Shown: positions 1-6,279 of the stretch, in pieces
Layout: each line of letters starts with the position of its first letter
How positions within the stretch are numbered: the first letter of the stretch is position 1
Assembly (NCBI GenBank): GCA_946480465.1
Contig: CAMLJY010000002.1
Location: 129,114 to 193,113, forward strand
Length of the DNA: 64,000 nucleotides
Source: an uncultured Burkholderiales bacterium
GTDB lineage: Bacteria > Pseudomonadota > Gammaproteobacteria > Burkholderiales > Burkholderiaceae
Direction of reading: 5' to 3'
Position numbers and translations under genes: made by a program
Notes under the pieces: model-generated
The model's database searches: none
What the model was told of the DNA's origin: nothing
What the model saw: only the letters and a program-made list of their open reading frames with translations

Positions 1-1
1 G

Positions 2-136
2 ATCGGATGCATGTATGTCGGAACGACCGCCGTGCTGTTCCGCCGCTTGGATTTGCCTGTGACCCAGTGCGAGGTTGTCTATGACCTTCTGCCCAGCAGG
101 CGACGCAATAGGTTGGTCTCGGTGGAATGCCGGTGA
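2..136 (+). CDS. 3' end of an unidentified gene (partial)
   Basis: A reading frame is open from the left edge to a TGA at 134-136, giving 44 codons. It begins with a hydrophobic stretch (IGCMYVGTTAVLF) and ends in an Arg-rich tail. It stops 26 bases before the next gene, on the same strand. That position, left of an effector/immunity pair, would suit another small immunity or accessory gene of the T6SS locus. I recognise no family. The other two forward frames close within this stretch, which favours this one, but 44 codons in GC-rich DNA is weak evidence. Confidence 0.4.
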   Translation: MGCMYVGTTAVLFRRLDLPVTQCEVVYDLLPSRRRNRLVSVECR

Positions 137-162
137 CCGGCGCCAGGACTTGATGGAAGAGC

Positions 163-657
163 ATGGCTGACAGATACGCTGGTGAGCGCTACGCGCCCGC
201 AGTTCCAACTTGCGGCAAGTCCGCTTTGGCGCTGCACTTCAACGGCAAGACCATTCGTGCCACAGGTGCCAAGGCGGTCATCGCCTTTTCGGCGGTTTCC
301 GGGCGCCCGAGTGAGGGCAAGTTTGATTACTCCGCCGAAAGACAGAAGATCAGGGACCAAGGACCGATCCCTGAGGGGGAGTATTGGATTCAGTTGCACG
401 AGCTTCAGGAAAACTCGTGGTATCGCCTGAGGAACCCGAGGCCAGCTTGGGGCGATTTCTGGATAACGATTCACCCCTATCCCGCGACCGAAACGCATGG
501 GCGCGGGGGGTTCTTCATCCACGGTGGAACTGCCCCGGGAAGCGCAGGTTGCATTGACTTGGTCACCGGCATGTCGGCGTTCGTGGCCGCGCTTGCGTCG
601 GAGTTGGAAGGAAAGTCGCGCTGCTACATTCCCCTGACCGTTCGATACGGACCATGA
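163..657 (+). CDS. Putative T6SS effector, Tlde1/DUF2778-like L,D-transpeptidase fold
   Basis: This 164-aa protein has the layout of the Tlde1 (DUF2778) family, L,D-transpeptidase-like T6SS effectors that attack or exchange peptidoglycan peptides in the target periplasm. The motif GPIPEGEYWI lies at residues 67-76. The active-site block runs from FFIHGG (His120) to GSAGCI (Cys130), so the His-to-Cys spacing is ten residues with the usual Ser-x-Gly-Cys context. No signal peptide is visible, as expected for a cargo effector delivered by the T6SS spike. The next gene overlaps it by four bases (ATGA) and encodes a small membrane protein, the usual effector/immunity arrangement. The first 25 residues lack the typical N-terminal motif, so the delivery route is unclear. 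The fold call is fairly firm. The effector role is inferred from family and position. Confidence 0.72.
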   Translation: MADRYAGERYAPAVPTCGKSALALHFNGKTIRATGAKAVIAFSAVSGRPSEGKFDYSAERQKIRDQGPIPEGEYWIQLHELQENSWYRLRNPRPAWGDFWITIHPYPATETHGRGGFFIHGGTAPGSAGCIDLVTGMSAFVAALASELEGKSRCYIPLTVRYGP

Positions 658-893
658 AGCGCATTCTGGCGTGGCTCTCGTTGCTCTTGGTCGTGCTTTG
701 GTGCGCCTTCGTTGCGTATGTCAACGTCGATGCGATCGTCGGTGCATTTGGAGATGGCCCGCCGTACTACGGGCGCACCACCAACATGGACAAATGGGAG
801 AACCCGATTCCCATGTTGATCGGGATCGACTTGGTGACGTTGCTGGGCTCGGTCGGGGTGGTTTGGCTGGCGCGTCGCACATTGCGACGATAG
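654..893 (+). CDS. Small two-helix membrane protein, candidate immunity protein
   Basis: This 79-aa protein overlaps the stop codon of the Tlde1-like gene by ATGA, so the two are translationally coupled. It has one hydrophobic helix at residues 4-25 and a second at about 58-72, with a 30-residue loop rich in Gly, Pro and Tyr between them. The loop is probably periplasmic, where a transpeptidase effector would act. Known Tldi1 immunity proteins are periplasmic lipoproteins, so a membrane-anchored form would be a different type. No family was recognised. The immunity role is inferred only from coupling, size and topology. Confidence 0.55.
   Translation: MKRILAWLSLLLVVLWCAFVAYVNVDAIVGAFGDGPPYYGRTTNMDKWENPIPMLIGIDLVTLLGSVGVVWLARRTLRR
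873..889. repeat. Hairpin CGTCGCA-N3-TGCGACG at the 3' end of the immunity gene
   Basis: There is a perfect 7-bp inverted repeat around a CAT spacer, ending two bases before the TAG stop at 891-893. No T-tract follows, so a classical terminator is unlikely. A shorter version of the same dyad (GTCGCA-T-TGCGAC) lies at 1076-1088 in the following gap. Confidence 0.5.
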
Positions 894-1222
894 GTCATCT
901 TCCTGCAGCATCCGGCCACTGAGAGCACATCCATCTTTGTCCATCCAACATGGCGTTGGCGTCATCTTCGAGGCGGCTTGGTCGCGTGGCGGCATTGCGT
1001 CCAGCAGCAGACTCCCCTGTCAAGGGTCGGGTCGACAGGGAATGAAACCATGGTGCGCGTGCGAAGCCGTGACTGGTCGCATTGCGACTCGTGGGATCGA
1101 CAACAGCCGAGGTCGCAGGTTGAATTCCGGTCGGCCCGCCGCCCAGGATGAGGGGCGGCTACGGTCGCCGCCACATCTCGCACTCACCACCCGCACCGAC
1201 CATCAAGCGCATCACTGATCAC
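894..1222. other. Gap between two effector/immunity modules
   Basis: I see no convincing gene in these 329 bases. The short open frames here have no start context and no recognisable product. The only structure noted is the dyad GTCGCA-T-TGCGAC at 1076-1088, which repeats the core of the hairpin at 873-889. The stretch could hold the promoter of the next module, but no clear -35/-10 pair stands out. Confidence 0.5.
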
Positions 1223-1897
1223 ATGGGCAACATCTTTGCATCCCCTTCCGGCGAGGAGCCGATCGAGGACGGCTTCATCCAGCATGGCCGAGGCGCGGGC
1301 AAGAGGAAGCTGGTCTTCACGTCCGTCGACAAGGCGGGCCAAAGGGTGCGGCGGATCGCGACCATCGATGGCCTGTGCCGCAAGATCATCCTGATCCAGC
1401 CCTACGAAAAATCTCTCTACGAGTCAGGCATTCGCGAGAAGGGCGTTCCCGGCTACCTGTACCTCTTCGCGCACGCCTCGGCGAGGTCCATCCAGGGCAT
1501 CTCGATCGCAGAGATCGGTGAACTCGCCAGCCTGATCGCGCGGAGCCACATCTGGAACAAGGAGCCGGTCCTGATCGATGCGTGCAATGCCGGCGCTGAA
1601 ACCGACGGGATTGCGAGCAGGCTCGCAGCTGCGCTGTCGACCTACGTCACCGCACCGACTCGCTTGACCTGGAACTACCCCCGGGGCGGCTCAGCCATCG
1701 GGCAGGGCTCGTACGACAAGCTGCCGGGGCCGCTGGCCGACCTGCCGATTCCCAACCTGCTCCGACCGGGCACATGGAGGACATGGGGGCCGGACGGGAC
1801 GCTGACCGCGGAAACCGGCACCTCCCCGCGCGATACGGGGAGGGTCCTGCCCGCGGCGGCCGCGAAGGAATTCGCTGCCCGTTCCCACGGGCGATGA
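1223..1897 (+). CDS. Putative caspase-like (clan CD) cysteine protease effector
   Basis: Taken from the ATG at 1223 this is a 224-aa protein. An in-frame ATG at 1148 would add 25 poorly conserved-looking residues, and neither start has a strong ribosome site. The core reads LFAHAS (His84), then about 25 residues of helix, then VLIDACNAG (Cys121), then a segment ending in YVTAPTRLTW. A His in a strand end followed about 37 residues later by a strand ending in D-x-C-x-x-G is the caspase/CPD-type (clan CD) arrangement. The same H...DACNxG...APT pattern occurs in C-terminal domains of polymorphic toxins. No signal peptide is seen. A membrane protein with a Sel1-like segment follows 13 bases downstream, and the pair sits beside a Tlde1-like module and tssE. 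Fold and effector role are both inferred. Confidence 0.5.
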   Translation: MGNIFASPSGEEPIEDGFIQHGRGAGKRKLVFTSVDKAGQRVRRIATIDGLCRKIILIQPYEKSLYESGIREKGVPGYLYLFAHASARSIQGISIAEIGELASLIARSHIWNKEPVLIDACNAGAETDGIASRLAAALSTYVTAPTRLTWNYPRGGSAIGQGSYDKLPGPLADLPIPNLLRPGTWRTWGPDGTLTAETGTSPRDTGRVLPAAAAKEFAARSHGR

Positions 1898-1910
1898 AAC
1901 CGGGGGGCGC

Positions 1911-2594
1911 ATGGCACGAAAGGCCATCATCGTCCTGCTGCTGGTGCTGATCCCGGTCGGCTGGTGGTGGATCGACAGCGCGGTCACCTGCGACATTCAG
2001 GACCAGTACACGCTACGCGGCGTCTGCCTGATGCGCACCAAATCGCTCGCCGAGAGCGGCGATACCGCCGCCCAGTGGATGTACGGACTGCGCTTGGAGG
2101 AAGACGAGCCCGAGGTGGCTCGTGAGTGGTTCAGGAAGGCCGCGCGCCAGGCTCGCACCGGCGTCGAGGTGTCTCACATGCACGGCCTTTGTGGTGTCGT
2201 GTTCGACAAGGACCATGTCGAGTCCAGATTGCTGGAGGTCGCGCGAACAAGCCCTGACACGCATCTGCTGCTGCTGGCCCTCTACCTGGATCCGCATTGC
2301 GGCAAGCTCGATCTTGGCAAGGCGAGCGCGGAGATCCCCCGATTGACTCAGTGCGCGAGCCTGAACTTGAAGAAGTTCCTGGACGCTGCCGAGCGCATGC
2401 GCCACGCCGTACCCGAGGACACCGCGGTCGCGATCAAGACGAACATCGAACGCTGTCGACAGGACATTCGTCAGCCCCCGCCCGACCGGAGCCGCAGCGC
2501 ATCCGAGCTGCTCCTGCCCGATGCATCCGAACTGGCAGCCCTCGAGGCCCGGCTTGGTTCGCTGGCCGGGGCCCCGGGGCCGCAAACTCCATAG
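1911..2594 (+). CDS. Membrane-anchored Sel1-like protein, candidate immunity protein
   Basis: This 227-aa protein starts with a hydrophobic helix (residues 5-21, rich in Leu, Val and Trp) that can act as an uncleaved anchor or signal peptide. Residues about 50-76 (AESGDTAAQWMYGL, then AREWFRKAARQ) match one Sel1-type helical repeat. The rest is helical with five Cys, which suggests disulfides in a periplasmic domain. It follows the caspase-like gene by 13 bases on the same strand. Sel1-repeat proteins are frequent neighbours of T6SS effectors, sometimes as immunity or adaptor proteins. The immunity role is inferred from position. Confidence 0.5.
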   Translation: MARKAIIVLLLVLIPVGWWWIDSAVTCDIQDQYTLRGVCLMRTKSLAESGDTAAQWMYGLRLEEDEPEVAREWFRKAARQARTGVEVSHMHGLCGVVFDKDHVESRLLEVARTSPDTHLLLLALYLDPHCGKLDLGKASAEIPRLTQCASLNLKKFLDAAERMRHAVPEDTAVAIKTNIERCRQDIRQPPPDRSRSASELLLPDASELAALEARLGSLAGAPGPQTP

Positions 2595-2601
2595 CGCCTT
2601 T

Positions 2602-2623
2602 TTCGTGCCTCCTTCGTGCCTCC
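2602..2623. repeat. Perfect 11-bp tandem duplication before tssE
   Basis: TTCGTGCCTCC occurs twice without spacing, ending one base before the ATG of tssE. The second copy contains an in-frame GTG (2616) three codons before the ATG, so the duplication fills the place where a Shine-Dalgarno sequence would be expected. None is visible. Confidence 0.8.
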
Positions 2624-2624
2624 C

Positions 2625-3122
2625 ATGGACACCTACACCCCCTCCCTCCTCGACAAGCTGCTCGGCGCCGATGGCGGCAACCAGCGCGGCGGCGGTACGG
2701 CGCCGCGCTTCTCGGTGGAGCAGGTGAAGGAATCGGTGGCGCGGGACATCGAGATGCTGCTGAATGCGCATGCCGCCTACGACGCCGAAGAGCTGCGCGG
2801 CCTGCCGCTGCTGGACCAGTCGCTGCTGACGCTGGGCCTGCCGGACATCACGTCGATGAGCATGGCCAGCGACCGCGACCGCCGCCGCATCACCGAATCG
2901 CTGCGCAAGGCCCTGGCCGACCACGACAAGCGCCTGACGCAGGTGGACGTGCGCGTGCGCGAGAACGCACCCGGCACGGCTGGCCTGGCGTTCTCGATCC
3001 GTGCCAAGCTGCTGCTCAATCCCAGCGTCGAGCCGGTCAGTTTCGACGCCGTGCTGCAGCCCGGCTCCAACCGCTATGCCGTGACGAAAGCGTCCCGGCC
3101 TGCCTCGCCGGAGGCCCCGTGA
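2625..3122 (+). CDS. tssE: T6SS baseplate wedge protein TssE
   Basis: This 165-aa protein is the gp25/lysozyme-like baseplate subunit that joins TssF and TssG in the wedge and helps start sheath assembly. The conserved block RDIEMLLNAHAAY and the following LDQSLLTLGLPDI (residues about 45-85) are the gp25-like signature. An N-terminal SLLDKL motif is typical. The start is the ATG at 2625; a GTG nine bases upstream is possible. The gene ends in a GTGA overlap with tssF. This is the normal order E-F-G-H of beta- and gammaproteobacterial T6SS clusters. Confidence 0.93.
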   Translation: MDTYTPSLLDKLLGADGGNQRGGGTAPRFSVEQVKESVARDIEMLLNAHAAYDAEELRGLPLLDQSLLTLGLPDITSMSMASDRDRRRITESLRKALADHDKRLTQVDVRVRENAPGTAGLAFSIRAKLLLNPSVEPVSFDAVLQPGSNRYAVTKASRPASPEAP

Positions 3123-5044
3123 AAGACCTGCTGCCCCATTTCCAGCGCGAGCTGGGCTTCCTGCAGTCGCACCGCAACGAATTCGCGGCGGCCTATCCCG
3201 AGATCGGCGGCCGCCTGGCGGCAGCCAGCGACCTGATCGACGACCCCCACGTCGAGCGCCTGATCCAGTCCTTCGCGCTGCTCTCCGCCCGCGTGCACAA
3301 GCGGCTGGACGACGACTTTCCGCTGTTCACCGAGTCGCTGCTGGAAGTGCTGTACCCGCACTACCTGCGGCCTTTCCCGTCGTGCTCGGTGGCCTGCTTC
3401 GACCTCGGCGCCGGCGCCGCGCAGCTGAGCCAGGCCGCCCAGGTGCCGCGTCACACGCTGCTGGACAGCCGGCCGGTGCGCGGCGTGAAGTGCCGCTTCC
3501 GCACCGCGTACGACGTGACCTTGCTGCCGCTGCGCGTGGTCGAGGCGGGCTTCCGCGGGGCGGTCAACGCACCCACCGGCAGCGTGGTCCCGCGCGAGGC
3601 GACGACCGAATTCGCGATCACGCTGGAGCTGCTGTCGCCGCAGGTCGAATGGGCCACGCTGGGCGCGCAGACGCTGCGCCTGTACCTGCATGGCGAGACC
3701 TCGATGGTCAACGCGCTGCGCGAGGTGCTGTCGGGCCAGGTGGTCGGCACGCTGGTGCAGGGCGAGTCCCACCAGCCCTGGACGCCCGTGGGGCCGGGGC
3801 CGCTCGGTGCCGCCGCCGCGCTGCCGCGACTCGCCGGCTTCGCCGACGAGGAGGCGCTGGTCGAACACGACAGCCGCAGCCACCCCGCCTACCGCCTGCT
3901 GGCCGAGTACTTCGGCTTCCCGGTGAAGTTCAACTTCATCGACCTGCCGCTGCCCGGCGGCGCGTTCGCGCCGAAGACGCGGCGCTTGACGCTGCACCTG
4001 GCGATCGCCGGGCTGCGCGGCGACTCCGAGCTGGCGCGCCAGCTCGAACTGGTCGACGCCTCGGCGCTGGTGCCGGGCTGCACGCCGGTGGTGAACCTCT
4101 TCGCGCAGCGTGCCGATCCCATCCGCATCACCCACGTCGACACCACCTACCCGGTGCTGCCGGACGGCGGCCGTCGCGCCTTCGGCTACGAGGTGCACTC
4201 GATCGAGCGCGTCTTCCGCGTGCAGCAGACGCCGGAGGGCGAAAGCATCCATGCCTTCAAGCCCTTCTACTCGCTGCAGCACGACCAGCTGCTGCGTGAA
4301 GGCGAGCAGGCGGGCCGCTACTGGTACAGCCAGCGCAACGAGACGCTGGCCGAGCGCAGCCCGGGCTACGAGACCGAGATCGGCATCGTCGACGTCGAGT
4401 TCGACCCGATGGCGCCGCAGGCCGACACGCTGTCGATCGACGTGCTGGCGACCAACCGCAGCCTGCCCAGCCACCTGACCGTCGGCCATGCGGGTGGCGA
4501 CCTGTTCACCGAAGGCAGCAGCCTCGCGCGTGAGGTCCGCCTGATGCGCACGCCCACCCCGAGCTACCGCTTCGAGCGCGGGCAGGGCGCGCTGTGGCGC
4601 CTGGTGTCGCAGCTGTCGCTGAACCACCTGTCCATCGGGGCTGGTGCGCCAGCGGCACCGGCCGGCCGGCCCACCGATCCGGGCGCCGAACCCGGCGCCG
4701 GCGCGCAGGCGCTGCAGGAGATGCTGCGCCTCTATGACCTGCCGCGCAGCGCGATCAACCGGCGCCTCGTCAACGGCCTGGTCGACGTCGGCTACCAGGC
4801 CACCAGCGCGTGCCTGCCCGGCAACCCGTTCCCGACCTTCGTGCGCGGCACGCAGGTGCGGCTGGTGGTCGACGAAGGCGCCTACGTCGGCCACGGCCTT
4901 CGGCTGTTTGCGCAGGTGCTGGACCATTTCTTCGGCCTGTACGTGCATGCCAACAGCTTCTCGCAGCTGGTGGTGGTCTCGTCGCAGACCGGCGAGACGC
5001 TGCTCACCTTCCCGCGCCGCGCCGGCGCCAACCCGCTGCTGTAG
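3119..5044 (+). CDS. tssF: T6SS baseplate protein TssF
   Basis: This 641-aa protein starts at a GTG inside the overlap with tssE. The N-terminal block LPHFQRELGFLQ, then EFAAAYPEIGGRL and DDPHVERLIQSFALL (residues 4-60), is the TssF/VasA/ImpG signature, and the length is in the usual range of about 590-640. TssF forms the 2:1 complex with TssG that builds the baseplate wedge with TssE and TssK. An Ala/Pro/Gly-rich stretch near residues 510-535 looks like a linker. The frame stays open upstream as far as 2297, but that extension is a shadow of tssE. Confidence 0.93.
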   Translation: MKDLLPHFQRELGFLQSHRNEFAAAYPEIGGRLAAASDLIDDPHVERLIQSFALLSARVHKRLDDDFPLFTESLLEVLYPHYLRPFPSCSVACFDLGAGAAQLSQAAQVPRHTLLDSRPVRGVKCRFRTAYDVTLLPLRVVEAGFRGAVNAPTGSVVPREATTEFAITLELLSPQVEWATLGAQTLRLYLHGETSMVNALREVLSGQVVGTLVQGESHQPWTPVGPGPLGAAAALPRLAGFADEEALVEHDSRSHPAYRLLAEYFGFPVKFNFIDLPLPGGAFAPKTRRLTLHLAIAGLRGDSELARQLELVDASALVPGCTPVVNLFAQRADPIRITHVDTTYPVLPDGGRRAFGYEVHSIERVFRVQQTPEGESIHAFKPFYSLQHDQLLREGEQAGRYWYSQRNETLAERSPGYETEIGIVDVEFDPMAPQADTLSIDVLATNRSLPSHLTVGHAGGDLFTEGSSLAREVRLMRTPTPSYRFERGQGALWRLVSQLSLNHLSIGAGAPAAPAGRPTDPGAEPGAGAQALQEMLRLYDLPRSAINRRLVNGLVDVGYQATSACLPGNPFPTFVRGTQVRLVVDEGAYVGHGLRLFAQVLDHFFGLYVHANSFSQLVVVSSQTGETLLTFPRRAGANPLL

Positions 5045-5048
5045 CACG

Positions 5049-6227
5049 ATGGACGCGAGCGACGGCCTGCGCGCGATCGGCGCCACCTTGGGCGGTGGCG
5101 AGGGCGGCGGCGCGCGCTATGCGCTGGCGCTGCGCAGCGCCATCGGCCACCTGTTCGACGACCCGCAGCGCTACGGCTTCATGCAGGCGGTGCGGCTGAT
5201 CGAGCGCTGGCAGGTGCGCAATACCGGCCTGTCGCCGCAGGACGTGATGCTGCAGCGGCTGCGTTTTCGCAATTCGCTGTCGATGGCCTTCCCGCCCAGC
5301 GAGATCGCCGAGTTCCGCGCGCTCGCGCGGCGCGACGGCGGCGCGCTGGCGCCGGGCGAAGGGGGTGATGCGCTGCGCATCGAGCGCATCGAGATCACGC
5401 CCGCGTTCATGGGCCTGCTCGGCGCGGGCGGCACCTTGCCGGCTTTCTACACCGAGCTGTTCGCCCAGCGCGAACTGCTGCAGCGCGACCAGAGCGCGCG
5501 CCGCTTCCTGGACATCTTCGCGCACCGGGCGGTGGCCTTGTTCTACCAGGCCTGGCGCAAGCACCGCACGCCGCTGCGCTTCGAGGCAGAGCAGCTGCGC
5601 GCGGCGCGTCCGGCGGCCGGCGCCCACGAGCCCACGCGCGAGGCGGTGGGCCAGGTGCTGGCGCTGGCCGGTTTCGGCCAGCCGGCGTTGCGGCGGCGCC
5701 TGCGCGCGCACCAAGGCGGCGTCAGCGACCTTGCGCTCGCGCACTACGCCGGGCTGCTGCGGCAGCGGCCGGTCTCGGCCGCCGTCATCGCGCAGCTGCT
5801 GTCCGGCTACTTCGGGGCCGCGGTGCGGCTGGAGCAGTTCGTCGGCCGCTGGTTCGCGCTGCCGGTCGAGCATCAGTCGTCGCTGGGCCTCGGGGCCTGC
5901 GCGCTCGGCGGCGGCGCCGTCGTCGGCGAGCGCGTCTGGCAGCGCGACCTGCGCCTGCGCCTGCACATCGGCCCGCTGGCCCGCGAGGCCTTCAACCGCT
6001 TCCTGCCCGGTGGCCCGGCGCTGCTGGCGCTGCGCGAACTGCTGACGCTGCTGACCGGCGTCTCGGTCGAGTACGAGGTGCGCCTGACGCTGCGCGCCGC
6101 CGACGTCGCCCCCGCCCGCCTCGACCCGCAGGGCGCCCCGCGCCTGGGCTGGGACGGCTTCCTGATCACCCGCCCGGCCGCCGCCGACCGCAGCGAAGCC
6201 GGCTACGACCTGCACGCGCTGGCCTAG
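5049..6227 (+). CDS. tssG: T6SS baseplate protein TssG
   Basis: The start is the ATG four bases after the tssF stop, giving 392 aa. The block YGFMQAVRLIERW followed by LRFRNSLSMAFPPSEI (residues about 38-85) and the GLLGAGGTLPAFYTELF segment are typical of TssG/VasB/ImpH. It pairs with TssF in the baseplate. An extra Gly-rich stretch at residues 11-21 is a local peculiarity. The gene belongs to the same transcription unit as tssE and tssF, and tssH follows after 52 bases. Confidence 0.93.
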   Translation: MDASDGLRAIGATLGGGEGGGARYALALRSAIGHLFDDPQRYGFMQAVRLIERWQVRNTGLSPQDVMLQRLRFRNSLSMAFPPSEIAEFRALARRDGGALAPGEGGDALRIERIEITPAFMGLLGAGGTLPAFYTELFAQRELLQRDQSARRFLDIFAHRAVALFYQAWRKHRTPLRFEAEQLRAARPAAGAHEPTREAVGQVLALAGFGQPALRRRLRAHQGGVSDLALAHYAGLLRQRPVSAAVIAQLLSGYFGAAVRLEQFVGRWFALPVEHQSSLGLGACALGGGAVVGERVWQRDLRLRLHIGPLAREAFNRFLPGGPALLALRELLTLLTGVSVEYEVRLTLRAADVAPARLDPQGAPRLGWDGFLITRPAAADRSEAGYDLHALA

Positions 6228-6279
6228 CTTTCTATCGACGCGTCCAGCCCATCTTTTCCGACTTCTGCCCGCCGCCACC

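Noticed and set aside
937..1218. Open frame between the two effector modules
   Set aside because: No start context, no recognisable product, and an Arg/Gly-rich composition.
2297..3118. Upstream extension of the tssF frame
   Set aside because: It overlaps tssE and the Sel1-like gene and reads as Arg/Ala/Pro-rich nonsense; the GTG in the GTGA overlap is the natural start.
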